Source: Acidobacteriota bacterium
GTDB taxonomy: Bacteria > Acidobacteriota > Vicinamibacteria > Vicinamibacterales > SCN-69-37
Reading direction: 5' to 3'
Length of the DNA stretch: 64,000 bases
Assembly (NCBI GenBank): GCA_016716905.1
Contig: JADJUS010000022.1
Location: 1,537,501-1,601,500, forward strand
Made by a program: the position numbers and the translations under genes. Each line of letters opens with the position of its first letter. The stretch's first letter is position 1. Positions 16,738 through 24,909 of this stretch are shown one piece after another. Below the pieces are notes generated by a model, which saw nothing but the letters and a program-made list of their open reading frames with translations, was not told where the DNA came from and did no database searches.

Positions 16738-19700
16738 GTGGGCATCCTCGATAAACTCAAGCCGCAACCCCGTTGGAAACACGCTGACCCCGCCATCAGG
16801 CTCGAGGCGCTTCGCGAACTGACCGACGCCGTTGAGTTGGCGGCCATCGCGGAAGGCGACCCGGACGCCAAAGTCCGGCGCGCGGCCATTGACCTCGTGA
16901 CCGACCCGGCTGTTCTTGGGCGTGTGACCACAACTGATGCAGACCAGGCCATCAAGGATGCCGCAGCGGATCGCCTGCTGGGAATTGCTACCGACCCTGC
17001 TGATCCCACCATTTCGACGGCAGCAGCCCGTCTGCTGACCGACAACAGGCGCCTGTCAACGTTGGCCAAGAGCGCGGCGGCCGACGCCGTTCGCGAAGTG
17101 GCCCTGAGCCGGCTGTCCGACGAACGATCGCTCGGCGGCGTGGCCCGCCAGGCCAAGGTTGAAAGCACGGCCCTTGCGGCCTGCGCGCGGCTGACCTCGA
17201 CCGACGAATTGCTCGACACCACGCTCAACAGTGCCCACAAGGATGTGGCGCTGGCGGCATTTGATCGCCTGGCCGCCACGGCCTCCACACCACTGGCCGA
17301 AGACGCGGCCCTGCTCAAGACGATTGAATCCCGGTCGCAGCAGAAAGCCGTGGCGCGTCGCGCAAAGACGATGCTGCAGGCGATTGAAGAGGCAGAAAAC
17401 GCACGCCGGGCGGCCGAAGAAGAGCTGCGGCGCCAGGAGGCGCTGCTCTGCGACACCGTCGAAAGCCTGACAGACATTTCAGATCCCGACCGCGCGGACG
17501 CCGACCTGACGCGTATCAGCGCAGCGTGGCAGGCCCTGTCGGGGCCCGATGCGGCCGCAGCGCGGCGATTCACGGCCGGCGAAGAAGCCGCACGCGCGCG
17601 CATCACGCAGCGCCGCAATGAAATTGAAGCCGCGGAAGAGAAGGCCCGCCGGCGCGGTGAGGCGCTCGCCAGCCGCGAAGCGCTCTGCCAGCGTGTGGAA
17701 ACGATCGAAGGCGACGACATCATCGAACAGCTCGTCCCGATCGAAGAAGAGTGGGCGCAGCTCACGCCGCTGGTGGGGAATGGCCGCGAGGCGGATCAGC
17801 TGGCCTCACGATTTGCGCAGGCCGTCGGCGCCTGCCGCAAGCGGCACGCCCTCGGCGCCGCCCTGCAAGAGACCCGTGCCTCGCTCGAGACGCTCGTAGT
17901 TGAGGCTGAAGCCCTGCCCGCACAGGGAGATGAGGCAGCTGACGGCCGTTGGCAGGCCCTGTCGCGCGACGCTCGCGCGATGGTGGCCACACTTGCCGAC
18001 GCGTCGCGCCCTGCCACTGACCTGGCGGATCGCCTGGCCGTCGTCTCACGCGCGTTCGAAGCGCGTGAGGCGGCGGTACGCGAAGCGGCGGAGAAGTCGA
18101 AGCTCGATCTGGCCGTGAAGCTCCAGCGCCTGGCCGAACGCGCGAAGCGCACAGCCGAATCCGAAACGATCACGTTGCGCGAGGGTGAACGCGTATTGCG
18201 CGATGTGATGACCGCGCTTGAAGAAGCGGGTTCGGGCGATCACACGAAGGAAGTGACCGAGGCCATTGCCGCGCTGCGCGTGCAACAGGAAACGGTTGCG
18301 CCGCGCGTGAAGCATCTGCGCGACATGGACGACTGGCGCCGCTTCGCCAACGCGCAGCAGCAGGAGCAGCTCATCGCGATGGCCGAAGCCATCGTGGCGT
18401 CGCTCAAGGCCGAAGAAGAGGCCGGCAAAACTGCGGAGCTGGCCGCCACGGCGAAAGCACTGCGCGAGTTCCACCTGCGCTGGCAGGAAGTGGCCGACGC
18501 GCCGCGCCACTCGGCGCAGCGGCTGTGGGATCGCTTCAAGACCGCCACCGACTTCATTCGCAGCCGGTGCGAAATCTACTTCGCCAAGTTGCGCGAGGAA
18601 CGCGGGGCCAATGTGGCGGCCAAGGCCGCGCTTGTGGAGCAGGCCGAGGCACTCGCCACATCAACCGACTGGGCCAAGACCGCCGCGAAGTTCCAGGAAC
18701 TTCAGAAGGCGTGGCAGGATACGGGCCCCGTTCCGCGCGATGCCGCCCGCGATCTGGCGCAGCGATTCCGTGCCGCGTGCAACACGTTCTTCACGCAACG
18801 GCGCGACGACCTGATGTCCAAGAAGAAGGAGTGGGCCGAAAACCTCGCGCGCAAAGAGGCGCTGTGCGTACGCGCAGAGGAATTGGCTGAGTCCACCGAG
18901 TGGGATGCCGCGTCTTCCGAGATGAAGAAGCTGCAGGCCGACTGGAAGACCATCGGCCCCGTGCGCCACAACAAGAGCGAAGTGATCTGGACCCGTTTCC
19001 GGTCTGCGGCCGACAAGTTCTTTGAGCGGTACCACAACCGGCACCAGATCGCCGCGGCGGAGAAGATCGCCGAACACGTGGCGCTCGTCGTGGCGCTCGA
19101 GACGTTGGCGGCCGTCGAAGAGGCGCCTGAAGACCTGGCAGCCCAGGTGCAGACACTGCGCACCACCATTTCGAAGGCGCCAGTTGTGGTCAGCCCCGAG
19201 ATGAAGGATCTGCACGGACGCTGGAAGGCAGCACTGGCCACACTCGTCGCCAAGTGGCCGGCCGCGTTTGCGGGCACCGATCTTGACCCGGCGGCCATCC
19301 ATGAACGCATGGAGAAACTCATCGCCAAGGTTGAGGCGCTCATCAAGGAAGAGAAGCCGGCCGTGGCATCCAACAAGTCGGCCACGGAACTGCTGGCCGA
19401 GCGGTTGCGCTCAGCGCTGGCCAGTAACGCCATGGGCCACCGCGCCGACGATTCGAAGTGGCGCGCCGCGGGCGAAACGGTTGAGGAAGCTCAGGATGCG
19501 TGGCAGCGGATTGCTCCGGTGCCAAGCGAAGACACACACGCGCTCGAAGCCAGGTTCAAGGCAGCCTGCAAGCGCGTCATGGAACAGGTGAAGCTGCACG
19601 TCAGCGCGCCTGTGGGTGGCCCCGGCGGCGGTTTCGGAGGAGGCCGCCCCGGAGGCCGGCCCGGTTCTTCAGGCGTCCAGGGTCCAGGGTCCAGGGGGTC

Positions 19701-19836
19701 CCGGGGTCGTGATGGCGGTCGGGGTCCAGGGGTCCAGGCGCGGGTCCGGCCCGAACGCCCGGAAGAACGACGCGCAACCCGTCGGAGCCTGAAGAGACTG
19801 ACTGAACTGGCGGAACTGAGGAAATGGCGGAACTGA
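16738..19836 (+). CDS. Large DUF349-repeat protein with HEAT-like N-terminus
   Basis: A 1032-residue, highly charged, Ala/Glu-rich helical protein. Residues about 15-215 read as HEAT-like repeats (DAKVRRAAIDLVTDP and similar units). The middle is long coiled coil (EEAENARRAAEEELRRQEALL), and about 560-860 hold several DUF349 units recognised by W..T.GPV and F....D.F (QKAWQDTGPVPRDAARDLAQRF, continuing; DWKTIGPVRHNKSEVIWTRFR). DUF349 proteins are known as cytosolic, of unclear function. The GTG start follows a TATAGGGAAGGC segment. The last 70 codons run through two simple-repeat tracts, a CCAGGGTC run and a CTGGCGGAA inverted repeat, so the C-terminus looks repeat-derived. It stands alone, with a repeat-filled gap to the convergent amidohydrolase. 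Confidence 0.8.
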   Translation: MGILDKLKPQPRWKHADPAIRLEALRELTDAVELAAIAEGDPDAKVRRAAIDLVTDPAVLGRVTTTDADQAIKDAAADRLLGIATDPADPTISTAAARLLTDNRRLSTLAKSAAADAVREVALSRLSDERSLGGVARQAKVESTALAACARLTSTDELLDTTLNSAHKDVALAAFDRLAATASTPLAEDAALLKTIESRSQQKAVARRAKTMLQAIEEAENARRAAEEELRRQEALLCDTVESLTDISDPDRADADLTRISAAWQALSGPDAAAARRFTAGEEAARARITQRRNEIEAAEEKARRRGEALASREALCQRVETIEGDDIIEQLVPIEEEWAQLTPLVGNGREADQLASRFAQAVGACRKRHALGAALQETRASLETLVVEAEALPAQGDEAADGRWQALSRDARAMVATLADASRPATDLADRLAVVSRAFEAREAAVREAAEKSKLDLAVKLQRLAERAKRTAESETITLREGERVLRDVMTALEEAGSGDHTKEVTEAIAALRVQQETVAPRVKHLRDMDDWRRFANAQQQEQLIAMAEAIVASLKAEEEAGKTAELAATAKALREFHLRWQEVADAPRHSAQRLWDRFKTATDFIRSRCEIYFAKLREERGANVAAKAALVEQAEALATSTDWAKTAAKFQELQKAWQDTGPVPRDAARDLAQRFRAACNTFFTQRRDDLMSKKKEWAENLARKEALCVRAEELAESTEWDAASSEMKKLQADWKTIGPVRHNKSEVIWTRFRSAADKFFERYHNRHQIAAAEKIAEHVALVVALETLAAVEEAPEDLAAQVQTLRTTISKAPVVVSPEMKDLHGRWKAALATLVAKWPAAFAGTDLDPAAIHERMEKLIAKVEALIKEEKPAVASNKSATELLAERLRSALASNAMGHRADDSKWRAAGETVEEAQDAWQRIAPVPSEDTHALEARFKAACKRVMEQVKLHVSAPVGGPGGGFGGGRPGGRPGSSGVQGPGSRGSRGRDGGRGPGVQARVRPERPEERRATRRSLKRLTELAELRKWRN
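19675..19740. repeat. Tandem CCAGGGTC-type run inside the DUF349 gene
   Basis: Overlapping copies of GTCCAGG and GGGTCC encode a Gly/Pro/Ser/Arg-rich stretch near the protein's C-terminus. The same unit, on the other strand, forms the run at 22838 and is present in the PadR gene at 27796. Confidence 0.7.
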
Positions 19837-19914
19837 CTCCGCAGTTCCGTCACTTCCGCCAGTTCCGCCAGTTCCGCCAGTTCCGCCAGTTCCGCCAGTT
19901 CCGCCAGTTCCTAA
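19796..19914. repeat. GTTCCGCCA tandem run with inverted first part
   Basis: From 19848 to 19914 the 9-base unit GTTCCGCCA repeats about six times. The segment 19796-19836, still coding, is its approximate reverse complement (AACTGGCGGAACTGA), making a large imperfect hairpin over the DUF349 stop codon. It fills the gap up to the amidohydrolase stop codon. Confidence 0.8.
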
Positions 19915-21615
19915 CTATCTGTATACGACTCTGCCTCCCACGATCGTATACACGACTTTCGCTTGGCGGATTTCGTCGTCTGGAACAGTAGTGATGTCTT
20001 TCGAGAGCACCACGATGTCCGCGAGTTTGCCTGGCGTCAGTGACCCCTTGGTGTTTTCTTCGAACGCGCCGTAGGCGGCCCAGAGTGTGTAGGACTTGAG
20101 TCCTTCAATACGCGACATCCGCTGATCGGGGAAGAACACCGAACCATCCGCCACCTTGCGGGTGACCGTGGCGTAATAACTCGCGATCGGATCCACGTCC
20201 TCCACCGGCGCGTCGGTGCCGTTGATCACCATGCCGCCTGACTTCATCAGCTTCTGCCACACGTAGGCGCCTTCTTCCGCGCGCTCGGCGCCCAGGCGCG
20301 CCGTCACGTATGGCGCGTCGGACGTGGCGTGAATGCCCTGCATCGCGGCGATAACGCCGAGTTGGCCGAACCGCGGAATGTCATTGCGATGGATGTGCTG
20401 CGCATGCTCCACGCGCCAGCGCAGGTCTTTGCCATTGCGGTTGTTCTTGCGGAACGCCTCTTCATAGATGTTGAGCACTTCGCGATTGGCGCGGTCGCCG
20501 ATCGCATGCAGGCACAACTGATAGCCGTGGTCGATCGCGAGTTGCGCCGTGGTCCGCACATTCTCGAGGTCGCGGCCGAGGCCGGAACTGGTGACTGAAT
20601 CCGAATACGGCGCGAGCAGCCAGGCACCGCGCGACCCCAGCGCGCCGTCCACCGAGATCTTGATGGCGCGCACCGTCAGGTGTTTGTTGCCGTAGTCGAT
20701 CACACGTCCCCGCGATAACTGCTCGGGACTGCCACCGCCGCGAATCATCACCCACAGCCGCGCCTGCAGCCGTCCGGCATCAATCATCCGCTTGAAGCGC
20801 TCGACCTCAGTAAAGCTCGAGCCGGCATCCTGGAAACTGGTCACGCCCTTCGACAGAATCTCGCGGTTCGCGAGTTCGATGACCTGTTCGCCTTCCGCTT
20901 CGCGCTCCTCGGCCGTGGGCACCGGCTGACCGGCGCCGCGTCGAATCAGGCCCGATGCGGTTTCGCGAAGAAGTCCCGTCGGATTCCCCGCTTTGTCTTT
21001 CAGAATTTCGCCGCCGGCCGGATTCGGGGTCTTCGCCGTCAGGTTCGACAGCTCCATGGCCTTGGCATTCGCAAACGACGCGTGACCGCTGGCATGGGTC
21101 AGGTACACGGGATTGTTTGGCGAGACCTTGTCGAGCGACTCATGCGTGGGAAACCCTTCCACGCTTGGCTGCGGTACTGACGACCACTTCTCCTGATGCC
21201 AGCCGCGCCCGATGATCCATTGTCCGGGCCGAGCCTTGGCGGCCGCATCGCCCACCATCTTGACGATCTCATCCCAGCTCTTGACGTTCATCAGTTCCAG
21301 GCCCAGCTTCGCCTGGCCAATGCCGGTGAAGTGGCCGTGCCCTTCGATGAATCCGGGAATCGCCGTCTGTCCCGCCAGATTGATGACCTGCGTTGCCGGC
21401 CCGATGTAGCGGCCAATCTCGGCGTTGGTGCCCAGCGCCACAATCGTGTCGCCGTTCACCGCGATGGCCTCAGCCACCGGCCGCGCGTCATCAGCCGTGA
21501 CGACCCGCCCGTTGTTGAGCACAAGGGTGGCGGGCGCCACTTGTTGCTGGGCAGATGACGTGCTCACCAACAGGATTCCGAGGACTGGCGCGAGAAAACG
21601 TGGTTTCAGATTCAT
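19915..21615 (-). CDS. Exported amidohydrolase family 3 protein (YtcJ-like)
   Basis: Zinc-dependent hydrolase of the amidohydrolase superfamily, acting on an amide or ester substrate. Starting at ATG 21615 it has a signal peptide (FLAPVLGILLVSTSSAQQ) and then the typical opening LVLNNGRVVTADDARPVAEAIAVNGDTIV. The metal region is FIEGHGHFTGIG (in place of the usual HxH), with ISVDGALGSRGAWL, the His of CLHAIGDRANREVL, VEHAQHI and NGTDAPVEDVDP, all found in the family. The C-terminal KSYTLWAAYGAFEENTKGSLTPGK closes the composite beta-sandwich. The 566 residues are normal. An open frame upstream to 21765 is not coding-like; a GAAGGTG ribosome-binding site precedes 21615. Substrate unknown. Confidence 0.9.
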   Translation of the reverse strand: MNLKPRFLAPVLGILLVSTSSAQQQVAPATLVLNNGRVVTADDARPVAEAIAVNGDTIVALGTNAEIGRYIGPATQVINLAGQTAIPGFIEGHGHFTGIGQAKLGLELMNVKSWDEIVKMVGDAAAKARPGQWIIGRGWHQEKWSSVPQPSVEGFPTHESLDKVSPNNPVYLTHASGHASFANAKAMELSNLTAKTPNPAGGEILKDKAGNPTGLLRETASGLIRRGAGQPVPTAEEREAEGEQVIELANREILSKGVTSFQDAGSSFTEVERFKRMIDAGRLQARLWVMIRGGGSPEQLSRGRVIDYGNKHLTVRAIKISVDGALGSRGAWLLAPYSDSVTSSGLGRDLENVRTTAQLAIDHGYQLCLHAIGDRANREVLNIYEEAFRKNNRNGKDLRWRVEHAQHIHRNDIPRFGQLGVIAAMQGIHATSDAPYVTARLGAERAEEGAYVWQKLMKSGGMVINGTDAPVEDVDPIASYYATVTRKVADGSVFFPDQRMSRIEGLKSYTLWAAYGAFEENTKGSLTPGKLADIVVLSKDITTVPDDEIRQAKVVYTIVGGRVVYR

Positions 21616-21670
21616 GACAATGGACACCTTCAAAAAGACGCGCTCCGATGACCCCGACAGAATAACTGGA

Positions 21671-22822
21671 TCACTTGAATCCGATCCGTTTTTCCGCAAA
21701 CACGAAATACGGCAGCGACAGGACGGCGAGGGCCGCAGCGATGCCAAACGCGGGGCGGAACCCAAGTTGGTGAATCAGACCGCCCATCACCGTGGACCCG
21801 CTGCCGACACCCGTATCAAAGGCCGCGAGCATGGCGCCAAACGCCGCCCCGCGCCGCCACTGCGGAATGCGCTTCATGATGTACGCGGTGTAGGCCGGAT
21901 ACACAAGGCCGAACCCTGCGCCGAACACCAGCGCGGCCAGCAAGAACATCACGATCCCGTTCGCCAAAGCCAGCATCGTCATGCCCAGCGCGGTGGCGGC
22001 CAGGCACGGCAACAGCGCGCGCCGGTGGCCGATCTTGTCGAGGAAACGACCCACCGAGATGCGACCGACCAGAATGGCCGAGGCCATCACCGTGAGAAAG
22101 AGACTGCGGGGCGAGACACCCAGCTCATCAGCGAACATGGCTGAAAAGCTGGTCAGGCTACCGTATCCGAATGCGATGAGCGCCATGGACACGGACAGCG
22201 CGAGCACGCGCCACTCCACGAGATCCTGAAGTGTGCGGGGCCGGGGAGGGAGCGTCGCCGCTTCGTCGCGATCATCGGGCAGATGCCAGGCGATGGCCGC
22301 CATGATCAGATTCAGCGCGGCCACCTCAAAACACATCGTGGCCCAGCCGAAGCTGAAGACCCAGAACCCGAATGGCGGCGCGATCGCAAGCGCCGTGACC
22401 GACGACAATCCCCAATATCCCAGCCCCTCAGCGCGCCGGGTTTCAGGCAACGTGGCGGTCATATACGCGCCCGAAGCCGCCAGCAGCCCCGACCAGAACA
22501 ACCCGTGCACAAACACAAAGCCGAGCAACACACGGTAATTCGTGATGAACGCGTAGCTCATCGAAAACACCGCGAGCACAAGGCTGACGACGATCAGGAC
22601 GCGGCGATGTCCGAGGCGATCCGCGATCTGCCCGGTAATCGGCGCCGAGAGCGCAGACGCGTACGTCAGGAATCCAAGAAACAGCCCCGCCGCAAACGTG
22701 GTGCCCCCAAGCGCCAGCACGTGATACGGCGCCGCCGGCAGCAACTGGAACAGCGACACGAACACGGTGAACGTGTACGCGCACATCACGAAAAACCGTG
22801 GGGTGAAGAGGCGATCGGACAA
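21671..22822 (-). CDS. Major facilitator superfamily transporter
   Basis: Secondary carrier in the inner membrane with about 12 hydrophobic segments over 383 residues. The conserved cytoplasmic loop between helices 2 and 3 reads GQIADRLGHRRVLI and its counterpart in the second half is GRFLDKIGHRRALL, both MFS signature loops. No substrate-specific motif is evident; drug efflux and small-metabolite export are both possible. The start is TTG 22822: the hexamer TAAACT (minus strand, 22834-22829) lies exactly six bases before it, supporting this unusual start as a leaderless one. It is divergent from the next gene. Confidence 0.87.
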   Translation of the reverse strand: MSDRLFTPRFFVMCAYTFTVFVSLFQLLPAAPYHVLALGGTTFAAGLFLGFLTYASALSAPITGQIADRLGHRRVLIVVSLVLAVFSMSYAFITNYRVLLGFVFVHGLFWSGLLAASGAYMTATLPETRRAEGLGYWGLSSVTALAIAPPFGFWVFSFGWATMCFEVAALNLIMAAIAWHLPDDRDEAATLPPRPRTLQDLVEWRVLALSVSMALIAFGYGSLTSFSAMFADELGVSPRSLFLTVMASAILVGRISVGRFLDKIGHRRALLPCLAATALGMTMLALANGIVMFLLAALVFGAGFGLVYPAYTAYIMKRIPQWRRGAAFGAMLAAFDTGVGSGSTVMGGLIHQLGFRPAFGIAAALAVLSLPYFVFAEKRIGFK

Positions 22823-22828
22823 GCGACA

Positions 22829-22834
22829 AGTTTA
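22829..22834 (-). promoter_or_regulatory. Candidate -10 box (TAAACT) for a leaderless MFS mRNA
   Basis: TAAACT ends six bases before TTG 22822, so transcription would begin at about the start codon. No convincing -35 box or Shine-Dalgarno sequence is seen. Confidence 0.4.
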
Positions 22835-22837
22835 TAT

Positions 22838-22868
22838 GGACCCTGGACCCTGGACCCTGGACCCCGGA
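22838..22868. repeat. GGACCCTGG tandem run
   Basis: Three perfect 9-base copies and a fourth variant (GGACCCCGG) lie in the short divergent gap between the MFS gene and the 160-residue hypothetical. The reverse complement of the unit occurs within the DUF349 gene at 19675 and the PadR gene at 27796. Confidence 0.8.
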
Positions 22869-22875
22869 CAACAAG

Positions 22876-22881
22876 TACAAT
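22876..22881 (+). promoter_or_regulatory. Candidate -10 box (TACAAT), leaderless start
   Basis: TACAAT is separated from ATG 22888 by exactly six bases (CGCTCC) with no ribosome-binding site, the geometry of a leaderless transcript. Confidence 0.45.
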
Positions 22882-22887
22882 CGCTCC

Positions 22888-23370
22888 ATGCGCCCCAGTG
22901 CCCTTTGGAAGAACTTGCCTGCGGAGAAGCGGCTGATTGCCGCCACCGCCTTCTGGAACGATGAACACGGCGTTGAGCAGCAGGTGGAGGTCATCGTGAC
23001 CATCGCCCGCAAACTTAACTTCAGGCCGAAAAGCGTGCCGTCGCTGCCGATCGAGCGCCGCGCGAAGCTCCTGGCGGGCATGGACGACGTCTCGGACGTG
23101 GTCGCCTCCCGGGCGCTGATTGCCTACCATCTGGAGGCCGAACGGCCGATGATGGGCGCCTTCCTTGATGCGCTGGGGATCACCCACGACAACGGTTTGA
23201 TCACCGCCGAAGACGTGGCCGCTCCCGACAAGGCCAGGCTCACCGAGGCCGTGCGAACGCTCAAGACCACATTCCCGGCCGACGCGGTGCAGTTGTATTT
23301 GCACACATTGGTGTTGCTCGATGGGGACACATGGGCCAACCTTGACGGGCTCATCAACCCGGCTGCCTAG
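22888..23370 (+). CDS. Hypothetical protein, 160 residues
   Basis: Not recognised. It has no signal peptide or membrane segment and is predicted cytosolic and mostly helical, with a balanced charged composition. The N-terminal text KNLPAEKRLIAATAFWND and the middle ERRAKLLAGMDDVSDVVASRALIAYHL look like a small all-helical regulator or adaptor. The ATG at 22888 lies six bases after a TACAAT box. Codon use and GC match the neighbours, so it is likely a real gene. The next gene starts about 60 bases on. Confidence 0.7.
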   Translation: MRPSALWKNLPAEKRLIAATAFWNDEHGVEQQVEVIVTIARKLNFRPKSVPSLPIERRAKLLAGMDDVSDVVASRALIAYHLEAERPMMGAFLDALGITHDNGLITAEDVAAPDKARLTEAVRTLKTTFPADAVQLYLHTLVLLDGDTWANLDGLINPAA

Positions 23371-23430
23371 TATTTGTGGCCACTTCTCAGTGGCACTCGA
23401 CTTGCTTCGATCAGGCTGTGGGAGGGCGGT

Positions 23431-23979
23431 GTGCGTCCTAATGACGTGGCAGCACGATCCCTCTTGTGTCCAATCCTCCTCCTCCTCCTGATTGGAGACG
23501 GGGGCTGGCTGTCACAGGCGTCGGCGCAAACCGTCCCTCCCACCACCCCTCCCCCAGCCGTCATCCAGGAAGCGCCTCCCGATCTGCCCGTGGACCTCGG
23601 GCGCATCAAAACCGCACTCGAACGGCCGATCCGCGTAAAGATCGACGACGGGCGCGTGCGTTTTTACACGGAGACCGTGGCGCCAGGGGGCCCGTCGTTC
23701 AAGGAGTTCTCGAAGAACTTCAACCTGCGCTTCGGGCCCGTGCCAGGCGCGGGCATGACGCACCAGGAGTTCCTGGGGATCGTCACACCCAAGCTCCGGT
23801 ACTACTCAGATGTTGGAGAGGGCCTGAAGGCGCTGGCGTGGGGCCTTGGCGAAACAGCAGGCTGGTGGGCCATTCGCAAGCTCTACAAGGAACTGAGCGA
23901 AGCCACCGATGAACGCCGAATCAAGTCCATCCGCGATCAGATCGATCGGGAACTGGCAGCGCTTCGAGGCGGCAAGTAG
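23431..23979 (+). CDS. Hypothetical exported protein
   Basis: Not recognised. With GTG 23431 it is 182 residues and opens with a signal peptide (LLCPILLLLLIGDGGWLSQASA, cleavage near SAQT; hydrophobic core about 10-20), followed by a Pro/Thr linker and a soluble domain (RIKTALERPIRVKIDDGRVR and FKEFSKNFNLRFGPVPGAGM). A GGGAGGG ribosome-binding site (23420-23426) favours GTG 23431 over an in-frame TTG at 23374. It may act with the beta-lactamase-like gene that follows 9 bases after its stop. Confidence 0.7.
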   Translation: MRPNDVAARSLLCPILLLLLIGDGGWLSQASAQTVPPTTPPPAVIQEAPPDLPVDLGRIKTALERPIRVKIDDGRVRFYTETVAPGGPSFKEFSKNFNLRFGPVPGAGMTHQEFLGIVTPKLRYYSDVGEGLKALAWGLGETAGWWAIRKLYKELSEATDERRIKSIRDQIDRELAALRGGK

Positions 23980-23982
23980 AAT
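23977..23982 (+). promoter_or_regulatory. Candidate -10 box (TAGAAT), leaderless start
   Basis: TAGAAT, overlapping the stop codon of the preceding gene, is followed after six bases (CCTCTC) by GTG 23989. No Shine-Dalgarno sequence is present. Confidence 0.4.
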
Positions 23983-23988
23983 CCTCTC

Positions 23989-24909
23989 GTGTTGATCCGA
24001 GCCACCCTCGTCGCGTTCGCGTTGTGGGTCATGGTGGGCCAGATGGTCCCCACTCCCAGACCGCCCGAAGCTGCAGCGCAAGCCGCGATCGACCTCGCGA
24101 AAATTCGGGCCGAGGTGGATGCCCTCATCGCGGCAAGCGGCGCCGAAGTGGCTGTGGCCTGGCGCCCATTAAGCGGCACGAAGGGTGAAGAGATCCTCAT
24201 TCGCCCCGACCTGAGGTTCCACGCCGCCTCCACCATGAAAGTGCCGGTGATGATCGAGCTATTCCGGCAGGTGGAAAACGGGTTGCGCAAACTCGACGAC
24301 AAAGTGCTGGTCACCAACCAGTTCACGAGCATCTTTGACGGGAGCCCGTACATCCTCTCAGCCACGGAGGACTCCGACGGCGAAACGTACAAGGCCATGG
24401 GTAAGCCGCTGAGTCTTCGCGCGCTTGTGGATGCGTCGATTACCGTCAGCAGCAATCTGGCCACCAACATCCTCATCGAACACCTGCGGGCGACAAACGT
24501 GCAGGCCACGGTGGACACGATGGGTGCCGTTGGCATGCAGGTCATGCGCGGCGTCGAAGATCAGAAGGCCTTTGACGCCGGCAAGAACAACACCACGGAT
24601 GCGCGCGGCCTGTTGGTGCTCTTTGAGGCGATCGGGCGCGGCACTGCCGTGAACCCGAAGGCCAGCGCGGCGATGATCGAAATCCTGAAGCGTCAGAAGT
24701 TCAATGACGGCATCCCTGCGGGCCTGCCGGCCGACACGCCCGTGGCGCACAAGACCGGATGGATCACGCGCATCCATCACGACGCGGGCATCGTGTATGC
24801 CGCGCGCCCCTATGTGCTGGTGATTCTCACGCGCGGCATTGCTGATCGCGCGGTCAGCGCGAAACTGATGGCCGACATCAGCCGCGTTATTGCTCGCGCA
24901 GCAAATTAA
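23989..24909 (+). CDS. Class A beta-lactamase-like serine hydrolase, exported
   Basis: Secreted serine hydrolase of the beta-lactamase/penicillin-binding fold. Visible motifs are a signal peptide (about 1-30), the active SxxK at S81-K84 (AASTMKVPVM), SSN at 154-156 in place of class A SDN, a possible equivalent of Glu166 at E190 (GVEDQKAF), NNTT near the omega loop and KTG at 255-257 (AHKTGW). The 306 residues match class A enzymes. With a changed SDN loop and an uncertain general base it might be a true beta-lactamase, a DD-peptidase relative or an esterase; antibiotic resistance should not be assumed. Its 3' end overlaps the convergent ADOP gene by 23 bases. Confidence 0.82.
   Translation: MLIRATLVAFALWVMVGQMVPTPRPPEAAAQAAIDLAKIRAEVDALIAASGAEVAVAWRPLSGTKGEEILIRPDLRFHAASTMKVPVMIELFRQVENGLRKLDDKVLVTNQFTSIFDGSPYILSATEDSDGETYKAMGKPLSLRALVDASITVSSNLATNILIEHLRATNVQATVDTMGAVGMQVMRGVEDQKAFDAGKNNTTDARGLLVLFEAIGRGTAVNPKASAAMIEILKRQKFNDGIPAGLPADTPVAHKTGWITRIHHDAGIVYAARPYVLVILTRGIADRAVSAKLMADISRVIARAAN

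Noticed and set aside
23989..24909. Antibiotic resistance gene
   Set aside because: The fold is right but the altered second motif and doubtful general base do not allow a resistance claim.
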